A stretch of 64,000 nucleotides of DNA from Nitrospirota bacterium (GTDB lineage: Bacteria; Nitrospirota; Thermodesulfovibrionia; UBA6902), in assembly GCA_016213935.1 (NCBI GenBank), contig JACQZG010000013.1, positions 50,419-114,418 on the forward strand, given 5' to 3'. The translations under genes were made by a program, and so were the position numbers. Position 1 is the first letter of the stretch; each line of letters opens with the position of its first letter. The notes under the pieces were generated by a model, which had not been told where the DNA came from, ran no database searches, and worked only from the letters and a program-made list of their open reading frames with translations. Positions 16,661-24,849 of this stretch are shown here, in pieces.

Positions 16661-18025
16661 TCAACGCTTCTTAAGCTTATCGGCTATCTGACGGGCAAAA
16701 TCCGAGAGTGATTCATCGCGCGCGCCGAATATAACATACGTCCTGTGCCGTTCAACCGCTTCTAAAACTTTGTCCCTTTCCGCAACCTCAGCAGGCCTGC
16801 CTGCTCCGCTTATACCGTCGGCAAGGTTTTGGCTTGATATATCACGTACAACACTGCCGCCGGTATAATAAATGGGAAGGAGAATAAGGCGGTCATTATC
16901 GCGGAGATTCGCTCTGAAAACCTCTATGTATTCGTCCTTCATCAACCTCGTCGGCCCGAAACCGTGAGGCTGAAATATATAGCATATGCCATGCCTCAGC
17001 CCGGCAACTGTCTTCATCAGGGCAGCTATCTTATGCGGGTTATGGGCATAATCTTCGATCACAAGATTCTCTCCGTCATCGAGATGGATCTCAAACCTCC
17101 TCTCAATCCCCCTGAATTCCGGCAGAACATCTGAAATGCGTTCAGGCGGCACTCCTATCTCCGAAAGCAGGGCAATGCATGAAAGGGCGTTGTAAATATT
17201 GTGCTCACCCGGAAGCGAAAGGCTGAACCTGTTTCCTCTGACATGAAATTCCGAACTTAACGGCTTATATTCAACACCTTCAGCTTTATAATCAGAAGGG
17301 CTGTATATTGAAAACGCCGTCATCCCGCCTTTAAACACAGCGTAAAGATTTTTGTCGTCAGCATTGAGGATAGCCTTCCTGCCGGTATTGTTTACGAGCT
17401 GCCTGAACATGTCCGCAGTCTCTGAGACTGAATGGTGGTCGAGAGCGAGGTTAAGGATTATCGAATATTGAGGCCTGTAATTAACTATGGTCCCGTCCGA
17501 TTCGCAGGCCTCGATGACAAGATACTTTGATGAGCCTGATATCAAATTGCCGGAATTTGCCTCAGACCTGAATTGTTTCACCCTTCCACCGCCTATGTAA
17601 TTCGGCTCGAGCCCGAGCCTCTGCATCAAAAAAGCAAGCAGCCCTGCCGCAGTGGACTTGCCGCTGGTGCCGGCAATGGCAATAGTATCATACGCAGCTG
17701 ATATATACGCGAGAAAATCGGGGCGTTTCATTACGGGAATTCCAAGCTTCTCAGCCTTTATGAATTCAGGATTCCCCTCCTCAACCGCTGTGCTGAATAC
17801 GGCAAGGTCTAAAGAATCCGTTATTCCGCTCCCGTCCTGGGGGAATATGGCGATTCCGGCTGAAATAAGCCGTTTTATGAGAGGATGGCCGGGATCATTA
17901 TCAAAAGCCCTGTCCGAACCCGCGGCCGAATGCCCTTTGGCAGCCATAAACCCGGCAATGGCCGAGACCCCGCTGCCGCCTATTCCTGAAAAAAAATATC
18001 TTTTCTTCTTGTAATCAGTTGTCAT
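16661..18025 (-). CDS. MurC/Mpl-like Mur ligase
   Basis: A 454-residue Mur ligase with three domains in order: N-terminal UDP-binding fold (FFSGIGGSGVSAIAGFMA, AAGSDRA), central ATPase (IAGTSGKSTAAGLL P-loop about 116-129; NYRPQYSIILNLALDHHS) and C-terminal domain (VIEDYAHNPHKIAALMKT, IFQPHGFGPTRLM). It is MurC-like, but its P-loop is GTSGKST where MurC has GTHGKTT. It lies alone, away from division/cell-wall genes. It could be the cell's MurC, an Mpl-type recycling ligase or a relative acting on another peptide; the sequence alone does not decide. Confidence 0.8.
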   Translation of the reverse strand: MTTDYKKKRYFFSGIGGSGVSAIAGFMAAKGHSAAGSDRAFDNDPGHPLIKRLISAGIAIFPQDGSGITDSLDLAVFSTAVEEGNPEFIKAEKLGIPVMKRPDFLAYISAAYDTIAIAGTSGKSTAAGLLAFLMQRLGLEPNYIGGGRVKQFRSEANSGNLISGSSKYLVIEACESDGTIVNYRPQYSIILNLALDHHSVSETADMFRQLVNNTGRKAILNADDKNLYAVFKGGMTAFSIYSPSDYKAEGVEYKPLSSEFHVRGNRFSLSLPGEHNIYNALSCIALLSEIGVPPERISDVLPEFRGIERRFEIHLDDGENLVIEDYAHNPHKIAALMKTVAGLRHGICYIFQPHGFGPTRLMKDEYIEVFRANLRDNDRLILLPIYYTGGSVVRDISSQNLADGISGAGRPAEVAERDKVLEAVERHRTYVIFGARDESLSDFARQIADKLKKR

Positions 18026-18210
18026 ATGTGATATTTTAACGTATATTATATATTGTTATTTTCCATAAATATCCGAAAAATGATTTTTTGCTGGATTTCG
18101 TTCATAAGGTAGAGTATAATCATTTTATCTATCAAGCAGTTGCGCTTTACGGCAATAAACATTAAATCATATCAGACAGATATAAACTTACAAAATCAGG
18201 AGGGAAGGAC

Positions 18211-18990
18211 ATGAAATTCAATGCCGCGAGAATGATCTTTTCAACGATGCTCTTATTATCATTTGCATTCATAATCGGATGTGCCGGTATGGATATCGAG
18301 ACGGCTGAAAAATCCCAGTACTACTATGTCCCTGAAAGCCTTCAGGAAGCAAACAGGCTGCTCTACAAGGCGCGCATAGAAGGAAAAGACAAGATGTGCA
18401 AAAAGGAATTCAAGGCGGCTGAAGAAGCAGTTAATCACGCCTTTGACGTATATGATGACTGCAAGGCCGAAGAGGCAGACCGGATTATTGCCGCGGCAAT
18501 AGATAAGATAAACGCGTTATGCCCTTATACTCCGCCGTCGCCTCCTGAAGTTGCCGCAACCACGGAAGAAGTCACAAAAGAAGTTGTCAAAAAAGAAGAG
18601 ATTGTGACACCTGAGCCTGTAACAGTTAAGGTCCCTAAAGTCGTAGAGCGCCTCGTCCTTCATATCAACTTTGATTATGACAAGGCCGTTATCAAGGCAA
18701 GCGAATATTCCAAACTCGATGACGCCATAAAATTCATAGAGAAATATCCGGCGTCAACCCTTATTATCGAAGGGCATACCGACAGCAGGGGAACAGAGAT
18801 CTATAACCATGCGCTCTCTTACAAGCGCGCGCTTGCGGTAAAAGACTATCTCGTGAGCAAAGGCACCATTGATGACGGCAGGATAACAAGGGTCCTCGGG
18901 TATGGCGAATGGAAACCCGTCGCTTCAAATAACACCGACGCCGGCAGGGCTGAAAACAGGAGAACAGAGATCCTTATAGTTTCCGAATAA
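18211..18990 (+). CDS. OmpA-family peptidoglycan-binding lipoprotein
   Basis: A 259-residue outer-membrane lipoprotein. The signal peptide ends in a lipobox (FIIGC, Cys24). Residues ~35-110 form helices with repeated Ala/Glu/Lys (KEFKAAEEAVNHAF), residues ~112-145 a Pro/Val/Glu linker, and ~150-259 an OmpA domain with LHINFDYDKAVIK, LIIEGHTDSRGTEIYN and GRAENRRTEI, the diaminopimelate-binding motifs. Domain order resembles Pal, but the linker is longer and no tol genes are near. Preceded by AGGAGGGA and followed by a strong terminator, so it is a single-gene unit. Confidence 0.92.
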   Translation: MKFNAARMIFSTMLLLSFAFIIGCAGMDIETAEKSQYYYVPESLQEANRLLYKARIEGKDKMCKKEFKAAEEAVNHAFDVYDDCKAEEADRIIAAAIDKINALCPYTPPSPPEVAATTEEVTKEVVKKEEIVTPEPVTVKVPKVVERLVLHINFDYDKAVIKASEYSKLDDAIKFIEKYPASTLIIEGHTDSRGTEIYNHALSYKRALAVKDYLVSKGTIDDGRITRVLGYGEWKPVASNNTDAGRAENRRTEILIVSE

Positions 18991-19009
18991 CATAATTTCA
19001 GCATCGAAT

Positions 19010-19047
19010 AACAAGGGGGGCAGGGAAGATAAACTGTCCCCCTTGTT
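19010..19047 (+). terminator. Rho-independent terminator after the OmpA lipoprotein gene
   Basis: AACAAGGGGGG (19010-19020) pairs with CCCCCTTGTTT across a ~17-nt loop, followed by a short T-rich stretch. It isolates the lipoprotein gene from the next gene. Confidence 0.85.
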
Positions 19048-19080
19048 TATTGCCCGCAAGATTGTCTTTACGCATTCTGA

Positions 19081-20607
19081 ATGTTAAAATCAGTCATCTC
19101 TTTTCAGAATTCTCTTATGAAAAACCACGCCACCGGCCTTAAAATAACCGCGTTCTTAAGCGGCGCTGTAATAATGGTTCTGGAAATACTCGGTTTCAGG
19201 ATACTCTCCCCGTATTTCGGTTATTCAGTCTATGTCTCAGGCAGTTTAATCGGGATAGTTATGGTCGCGCTCGCTCTCGGCTACTACGCGGGAGGGCATA
19301 TCGCCGACAGGAGGCCAAAGAAAATCATCCTCTTCCAACTCATCCTCGCGGCAGATATCTATATCATTATCATATCCTTTTTCTATAAAGACCTTCTTGC
19401 GTCATTCTCAGGGCTCGGAGTCATCTACGGTGCGATCGTATCATCAATCGTCCTCTTCGCGCCAAGCATGATACTCCTTGCCATGGTCCCTCCTTTCATT
19501 ATCAGGCTCATGACTCATGATTCCTCAGAGGTGGGAAAAGTTGCGGGAGACATCACGGCCATAGGCACCATAGGCAGCATAATCGGCACCTTCTCCGCAA
19601 CATTCATCCTTATCCCGTGGATTGGCTCGCACTGGACAATGTACCTGTGCTCTGTCATTCTTCTTTTCACAGCCGTGTGGGGGCTGGCGGCGCAGAAAAA
19701 AAAGTATGCCCTTCTCATTTTATTGTCCTTCGCCTTTAACCTCTTCCCTCCCAAAACAGAACCCGGCACGCTTTTCGAAAAAGAGTCTCCATACAATCTT
19801 GTGAAGGTGACTGAAACAGACAACGGCAGGCGGATACTCACTCTAAACAGCAACAAGTGGTTTCACTCCGTATATAACCCGCACTCCGAGCTTGTAAACG
19901 GGTATTATGACTATCTCAATATCGCACCGGCGCTCACTGACGCAAAAGAGATCCTTATCCTCGGCATGGGAGCAGGCACAAGCGCCAAGCAATTTCTCAG
20001 TTTTTTTGACGCTGATGTCGATGCCGTTGAGATCGACCCCCTTGTCATAGAAGCCGGAAAAGAATATTTCGGCCTTAAAGAGAGCGTGAGGCTGCGCATA
20101 TATGCAGAGGACGCAAGGCCGTTTCTTCAGAACTCAGGAAAGTTCTATGATGTCATCGAACTCGACGTATATCACGGAGGAGTATATGCTCCTTTCTATG
20201 TGCTGACCAAAGAGTTCTTCCGGTCTGTTTATGATCATCTCTCTCCCGGAGGCATTATTGCCATAAATGTTCTTTCCCCGGCCATGCGGGAGAACAGGAC
20301 TTTGCTTGTCGATACAGTTGGAAAAACGCTCAGTTCAGTCTTCCCTTCAATATATAAAATAGACATCACATATAACCATCTTCTTTTTGCCACTAAAGAG
20401 AAGACAGACCTCTATTCGATTAAAAACATGCTCATGGAATACAAGGGCGCAAAAGAGATAGAGAATATTACCGCGGAAGCTTCTAAAAAGATTTTAAGCC
20501 TCGAGATAAAAGAAGATGCCTTGGTGCTTTCTGACGACAAGGCGCCCGTGGATGAAATCACCTACAGAATGATGTCAGGCGCAAACAAAATACCTCATCT
20601 CCCGTAA
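19081..20607 (+). CDS. Membrane protein with C-terminal aminopropyltransferase-like domain
   Basis: 508 residues. The N-terminal half has six or seven transmembrane helices (about residues 20-215); the rest is a Rossmann methyltransferase fold of the spermidine synthase type with EILILGMGAGTSAKQF and DAVEIDPLVIEAGKEYF, followed by VIELDVYHGG. In true spermidine synthase the last motif carries a catalytic aspartate (V-D-x-x-D); here a Tyr/His replaces it, so classic spermidine synthesis is doubtful. Such fusions are common in environmental bacteria and have no known substrate. A second, more divergent member lies at 27.5-29.6 kb. Confidence 0.85.
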   Translation: MLKSVISFQNSLMKNHATGLKITAFLSGAVIMVLEILGFRILSPYFGYSVYVSGSLIGIVMVALALGYYAGGHIADRRPKKIILFQLILAADIYIIIISFFYKDLLASFSGLGVIYGAIVSSIVLFAPSMILLAMVPPFIIRLMTHDSSEVGKVAGDITAIGTIGSIIGTFSATFILIPWIGSHWTMYLCSVILLFTAVWGLAAQKKKYALLILLSFAFNLFPPKTEPGTLFEKESPYNLVKVTETDNGRRILTLNSNKWFHSVYNPHSELVNGYYDYLNIAPALTDAKEILILGMGAGTSAKQFLSFFDADVDAVEIDPLVIEAGKEYFGLKESVRLRIYAEDARPFLQNSGKFYDVIELDVYHGGVYAPFYVLTKEFFRSVYDHLSPGGIIAINVLSPAMRENRTLLVDTVGKTLSSVFPSIYKIDITYNHLLFATKEKTDLYSIKNMLMEYKGAKEIENITAEASKKILSLEIKEDALVLSDDKAPVDEITYRMMSGANKIPHLP

Positions 20608-20688
20608 TGTTTCTGCCGGGGAATATGATTTAAATCATGGCATACACTGCGTCAGCAAACTTAAACTACAATTAGGGGTTAAGCAGCA

Positions 20689-21231
20689 ATGCTTACGGAA
20701 TATTTCAGCAGAATGAAGGGGACAGCGAAAAGCCCGCCAAGGGTGAGCTTTTCTGAAATAGCATGGTCGTGGGCAGGGGCATTTTTAGGCATCGCGGCAG
20801 TCAGCTATATAGATCATCATATATTTGAAAAAACCGATGTTGTAATGATTATCGGCTCTTTCGGCGCTTCAGCGGTCCTTATATACGGAGCAATCAAAAG
20901 CCCTCTCGCACAGCCGAGGAATTTATTGGGAGGGCATATATTGTCAGCTTTAGTCGGTGTCGCCTCTTATCAGTTGCTGAACCCGAATATCTGGCTTGCC
21001 GCGGCTGTAGCAGTTGCGACAGCAATAGCTGTCATGCACGCGACCAGAACACTGCATCCCCCGGGAGGCGCGACCGCCCTGATAGCGGTCATAGGGGGCG
21101 AGAAGATCCACAGCCTCGGTTATCTGTATGCTCTTGTACCGGCAGGGCTGGGAGCGGTTATCCTGCTCGTCATAGCTCTCATCATTAACAATATCCCGAA
21201 GTCCCGCAGGTATCCTGAGTTCTGGCTATAA
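20689..21231 (+). CDS. HPP family membrane protein
   Basis: A 180-residue protein with about four transmembrane helices (starting near residues 25, 50, 85 and 140). The name-giving motif is seen as ATRTLHPPGGATALIA (about 118-133), and AQPRNLLGGH also fits. Some plastid and cyanobacterial HPP proteins transport nitrite, but the family's role in most bacteria is unknown. It lies 81 bp after the aminopropyltransferase-like gene and may be co-transcribed with it. Confidence 0.9.
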   Translation: MLTEYFSRMKGTAKSPPRVSFSEIAWSWAGAFLGIAAVSYIDHHIFEKTDVVMIIGSFGASAVLIYGAIKSPLAQPRNLLGGHILSALVGVASYQLLNPNIWLAAAVAVATAIAVMHATRTLHPPGGATALIAVIGGEKIHSLGYLYALVPAGLGAVILLVIALIINNIPKSRRYPEFWL

Positions 21232-21283
21232 GCCTTCTGTCGCTCATCAACCGCGGTTTCTAACGTGCCCCGACTCTTATTCT

Positions 21284-21324
21284 TCCCCTCTAAGAAGTCG
21301 GTACGACTCGATCCCGAGAGGGGA
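21284..21324. repeat. Hairpin repeat in the HPP-downstream gap
   Basis: TCCCCTCT (21284-21291) pairs with AGAGGGGA (21317-21324) around a 25-nt loop that holds a further short palindrome (GTACGACTC region). It resembles REP-type intergenic repeats. No U-run follows, so it is not a clear terminator. Confidence 0.5.
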
Positions 21325-21362
21325 CAAAGGGGTGTGTTATAATCAGCCGCAATCTATTTTTC

Positions 21363-21435
21363 TGTCATTGTGAGTGTAATGCGGCAATCCCATCTTTACT
21401 GCATCATTACCGAAATTCTTTATTGGGAATCCAGT
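21363..21435. repeat. Likely degenerate TGTCATT...ATCCAG intergenic repeat
   Basis: The 335-bp gap 21232-21566 contains no convincing gene. From 21363 it reads TGTCATTGTGAG, then GGCAATCCC, and near 21425 GGGAATCCAG, resembling dispersed intergenic repeats and partly the 81-bp elements, but without the closing ATGACA. A short frame over 21370-21570 is an accident of this repeat. From about 21450 to 21565 it is T-rich and I see nothing else. Confidence 0.4.
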
Positions 21436-21575
21436 TTCGCTGCCACACAAAGCTGTTTTTTGACACCATTATATTTTTTGCTTGTTTTTTTCTTATTCCT
21501 ACTACTATACTTTTCTATTCCAGCAAATACGGACGGCTGTCCAATAATTATTAGTCTAAAAAAGACTTGATCAAT

Positions 21576-22193
21576 ATGAGTGAGACGAGAAAATACGGTA
21601 TATATGTAGTCTGGTTAGTCGTCGGCAGTTTTTCCGGTTATCTTGTATTTCATCCCTACATTATGGTTGTAAACTACCTTGCGCATCCGCAGGGGCAGGA
21701 TCTGTGGCCTGGAAACTTATATAATGTGTTCCTCAGTTCGCTTGAACCGCATATGTTCTTTATGGCAGGTGCATTTGCATTTTTCGGTTGTCTCATCGGC
21801 CTGTTTATAAGCCTTCTGTTTGAGAGGAGAAGAAGGCTCCATATTATTGAACTTGAAAGCGAGAGGAAAAAAGCTGAAATTGAGACACTCAGGAAAATCA
21901 TGGTCACGCTCTCGCACTATCTCTTAAACTCAAATACGGTCATTGGCGGAATGGCACGCCATGCAAGGAAGAACGAAACAAACCGGGATACAGTTGATTC
22001 TCTTGACCTGGTCCTGGAGCAAGCGAGGAGAATAGATGCTGTGATAGCGATTCTGAAAAGGATAACTGAAATAAAGACAGCCGATTATACGTCCAAAGGA
22101 CACGCTCTCATGATAGACATTGCGGAGGAGCTGGAAAAAACTCTTCAGAAAGAGGCCAGCCAGGGAAATGGGACTCAGAATATGAAAGGCTGA
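21576..22193 (+). CDS. Two-helix membrane protein with histidine-kinase-like DHp segment, no ATPase domain
   Basis: 205 residues from ATG 21576 (an in-frame TTG lies 9 bp upstream). Two transmembrane helices (about residues 8-30 and 60-82, LEPHMFFMAGAFAFFGCLIG) enclose a short periplasmic loop; a basic hinge (FERRRRLHIIELESERKKAE) begins a coiled coil leading to LRKIMVTLSHYLLNSNTVIGG, which resembles the H-box helix of histidine kinases. The protein ends without N, G1 or G2 boxes. It lies 35 bp before the multicopper oxidase gene and may be its partner or regulator; a true kinase role is unlikely by itself. Confidence 0.6.
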   Translation: MSETRKYGIYVVWLVVGSFSGYLVFHPYIMVVNYLAHPQGQDLWPGNLYNVFLSSLEPHMFFMAGAFAFFGCLIGLFISLLFERRRRLHIIELESERKKAEIETLRKIMVTLSHYLLNSNTVIGGMARHARKNETNRDTVDSLDLVLEQARRIDAVIAILKRITEIKTADYTSKGHALMIDIAEELEKTLQKEASQGNGTQNMKG

Positions 22194-22227
22194 GGAAATA
22201 AAAACAAAAAGAAATAAAGGAGATGAT

Positions 22228-23205
22228 ATGAAGCATTTATTGACTATAATTTCTCTTATCACATTTTTAGCCGCTTTAGACAGTCCCGCCCATATGGACC
22301 ACAGCATGATGACGGAGCCGCCTGATGCAGGTGTCAAAGAGTTTACATTAACGGCAAGGGAGATTTCATGGGAGATATTGCCGGGGGTAAAGGTTAATGC
22401 CGCGACATTTAACGGGCTGATACCCGGAACTGAGATAAAGGTTAGAGAAGGGAATAAAGTCAGAATAAGGATTATCAACGAACTTAAAGAACCGACAGCG
22501 GTTCATTGGCATGGCATAGATGTCCCATATAATATGGACGGAGTTCCGGGGGTAACACAGGAAGTGATACTCCCGGGAAAAGAGTTTGTTTATGAATTCA
22601 TTGCAAAACCCGCAGGAGTAAGGTTTTACCACTCGCATTACAAAGAGGCTTCTCAGATGACAAACGCCATGCACGGGGCGTTCATTATTGAGCCTGTGGA
22701 GGGGCTACCCGTGAATCATCACACATTTTTTATTACTGAATGGAGCACAGGGAAAGATGCGCATACCAAGGGAATAGATTACTATACGATGAACGGGAAG
22801 TCTTTTCCAGCAACAGGGAATATCGCGGTGAAGAAAGGTGAAAGAGTGAGAATTACATTTGTCAATATCGGAGCGCAGATACATCCGATGCATCTTCACG
22901 GCCATCAGTTTATGGTTGTTGCGAAGGATGGCAATCCAGTGCCTGCCCATATGCAGGAAAAGAGAAATGTAATACCCCTGCTTCCCGGTGAATCCTATGA
23001 TATCGAGTTTACAGCTGATAACCCCGGGGTCTGGGCGCTCCACTGCCACGAGCCTCATCATGTAATGAATGACGATTCAGAAGATCCGGGCGGACTGATT
23101 ACGCTGATAGTTTATGAAGGTTATGAGGCGATAGCTGAAAAAGCAAAAGATTTTCTTCCTGCGGATAAGGAAAATCCGGAAGAAACCAAGCCCATGCGGC
23201 ATTAG
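22228..23205 (+). CDS. Two-domain multicopper oxidase
   Basis: A periplasmic two-cupredoxin-domain oxidase (325 residues; signal peptide to about Ala21). All four copper motifs are present: HWHG (93-96), HSH (135-137), HPMHLHG (219-225) and LHCHEPHHVM (271-280) with the type-1 copper Cys273. The C-terminal EDPGGLITLIVYEGYEA is shared with environmental oxidases of this type. Substrate cannot be assigned; copper, iron or laccase-type organics are the usual options. A good AAAGGAGATG ribosome site precedes it. The stop is TAG. It may be translated with the DHp-like gene upstream. Confidence 0.92.
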   Translation: MKHLLTIISLITFLAALDSPAHMDHSMMTEPPDAGVKEFTLTAREISWEILPGVKVNAATFNGLIPGTEIKVREGNKVRIRIINELKEPTAVHWHGIDVPYNMDGVPGVTQEVILPGKEFVYEFIAKPAGVRFYHSHYKEASQMTNAMHGAFIIEPVEGLPVNHHTFFITEWSTGKDAHTKGIDYYTMNGKSFPATGNIAVKKGERVRITFVNIGAQIHPMHLHGHQFMVVAKDGNPVPAHMQEKRNVIPLLPGESYDIEFTADNPGVWALHCHEPHHVMNDDSEDPGGLITLIVYEGYEAIAEKAKDFLPADKENPEETKPMRH

Positions 23206-23313
23206 AGAGAATTGCAAGAAAAATAAATAAGCTATCTATGCCGGTTACCTGCCGCCGTGTCGCCCCCCGCTTCGCGCAGGCGCTGGTTACCTCCACATTC
23301 CCCTTCGCTTTCC

Positions 23314-24732
23314 TTAAGGGATTATATCCGCGGTAAACCAGTAAAGCTCCGCATCCTTCCATGCGTCAGGCGGAAGCCCGGCTTTCTTTGATACCTGCCG
23401 GAGGAATGTCTCTCTGTCCCAGCCGAATTCAAGAGGAACCTGAGGAAGGAGTATTCCGCTTCTTCCGTCCTTTTTTATGTAAAGGCCGTGCTTTCCCACG
23501 ACAATGGCATTTGTGTCTTTGACAAGCTCAAGCGGAGAAAGGATGGTCACTTCAACCTCTATCTTATCAAGCTCGTCAGCGCTGACGGGCTGAAATCTCG
23601 GATCTCTCGAAGCGGCGCTGACAGAGTTGCTTATCACGGAATCATAAAGAGGCATTGTCGGCACGATATTGCCTATACATCCTCTCAGTACACCATGCTC
23701 CCTTATCGTGACAAATGTCGCGCCATTGCTTTTAAGCCTCTTCTTATCAGTATTTGATGAGGGGGTCTTGCCATCCTTCACATAACTGTTAACCGTATCT
23801 TTGGCAAGCTGAAGCAGAATTTTTTTCTCGCCCTCGGATAAAAAACTTTTGTAAATACCCATTGCGGCATAGCCGACGACACGCCCTTTGTCTCCGGTTA
23901 CATCGCCTGAATTAGCGTATTTGTAGAGCACGGCATTGGTAGCGCCGAGATTCTGCGCCACAGCCATAGTGTAAAGAACCGGGTAGCCTCCGCACATCTC
24001 GCCCTGCCTGCTCGTCAGCAGTCTTTCAGCGTCGCCGCTTGATACCCTCTCGATTGAATCAATGACCTTCTTGTCCATGCTGACAGCAGTATTATAATCA
24101 TGGTAGTGAGAAAGGTCCGTGCTCGCGATCATGATCACTCCCTCATCGTCCCGCATCATCTCCGTAAGTTTTTTTGTAAGATGCTCATATGACTGCTGCG
24201 TTGGCGCGCCTATCAATATGGGGATTATCCTGAAGTCCTTAAGAGTTCGCTGAAGAAAAGGAAGCTGCACCTCCAATGAATGCTCCTTCTCAAAAGCCTC
24301 GGGGAAGGATGTGACATCAGCGTCTTTGTTTAAGAGTGATTTTGCCCTCTTGGTGTCAACCTTAACAATGCCGAGAGGCGTCTTCATCCCCTCTCCTGTA
24401 TAAACAGACGCGCCCTGAAATGCCTTATGATGGCTCGGCCCTATCAGAATGACAGTTTTTATATTCCTCTCTTTGAGATGATTATATGTGTACGCCGCGA
24501 TCCCGCCTGAGAATTGATATCCCGCGTGCGGCGATATAAGGGCTATAAGCCTGCCGCTTTCTGACTTGTCCTTCGCGTCTGAGAGAAGGCTGTCTACAGT
24601 CTGTGCAAGAACCTTTTCATCTTTGGGATAGAACGCGCCGGCAACTGCCGGTTCTTTTACCTCTGCAGAACACGCTGGCGGGAATAACATAACTGCAAAT
24701 GCCAATAAAAGAAATGCCCTTTTACGGATCAA
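23314..24732 (-). CDS. Exported AmmeMemoRadiSam B-A fusion (Memo + AMMECR1)
   Basis: 472 residues. An N-terminal signal peptide (KRAFLLLAFAVMLFPPACSAE) may end in a lipobox-like cysteine. Then comes a Memo domain (about 27-290) with SPHAGYQFSGG, IGPSHHKAF and GEMCGGYPVLYTM carrying the His/His/Cys metal-site pattern, and an AMMECR1 domain (about 300-465) with RGCIGNIVPTMPLYDSV and SAASRDPRFQPV. The start is TTG, overlapping the stop of the 39-residue gene upstream (AATTGA), with AGAGGGT before it. The three-part AmmeMemoRadiSam system is conserved but its substrate is unknown; here the B and A parts are one probably periplasmic protein. Confidence 0.93.
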   Translation of the reverse strand: MIRKRAFLLLAFAVMLFPPACSAEVKEPAVAGAFYPKDEKVLAQTVDSLLSDAKDKSESGRLIALISPHAGYQFSGGIAAYTYNHLKERNIKTVILIGPSHHKAFQGASVYTGEGMKTPLGIVKVDTKRAKSLLNKDADVTSFPEAFEKEHSLEVQLPFLQRTLKDFRIIPILIGAPTQQSYEHLTKKLTEMMRDDEGVIMIASTDLSHYHDYNTAVSMDKKVIDSIERVSSGDAERLLTSRQGEMCGGYPVLYTMAVAQNLGATNAVLYKYANSGDVTGDKGRVVGYAAMGIYKSFLSEGEKKILLQLAKDTVNSYVKDGKTPSSNTDKKRLKSNGATFVTIREHGVLRGCIGNIVPTMPLYDSVISNSVSAASRDPRFQPVSADELDKIEVEVTILSPLELVKDTNAIVVGKHGLYIKKDGRSGILLPQVPLEFGWDRETFLRQVSKKAGLPPDAWKDAELYWFTADIIP

Positions 24733-24848
24733 TTGACCCTCTTCCAGAACATCGCCTTCTTCGCGCCGCCGGCCAGCCTGAACTTTTTCGCGAGCGAGCT
24801 TACAAGCCCGCCCAAAACCATGAACTTTAAAAACGTTCTCCTGTTCAT
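24729..24848 (-). CDS. 39-residue twin-arginine microprotein between amrS and amrB-A
   Basis: The frame starts one base after the amrS stop (TGA-T-ATG) and its own stop overlaps the next gene's TTG. The ribosome site GGGAGG lies in the end of amrS. The product begins MNRRTFLKFMVLGGLVSS, matching the Tat motif (R-R-x-F-L-K) plus a hydrophobic stretch; the remainder is basic (AKKFRLAGGAKKAMFWKRVN). There is no room for a mature domain beyond ~20 residues, so this is either a Tat-targeted peptide, an inserted membrane peptide, or the surviving leader of a lost protein. Coupling on both sides argues that it is translated. Confidence 0.7.
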   Translation of the reverse strand: MNRRTFLKFMVLGGLVSSLAKKFRLAGGAKKAMFWKRVN

Positions 24849-24849
24849 A

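Noticed and set aside
19081..20607. Annotation as spermidine synthase (speE)
   Set aside because: The catalytic aspartate of the V-D-x-x-D motif is missing and the protein is membrane-fused; only the fold is supported.
21370..21570. A 66-residue hydrophobic frame after the HPP gene
   Set aside because: It starts inside an intergenic repeat, has no ribosome site and its composition follows the T-rich DNA.
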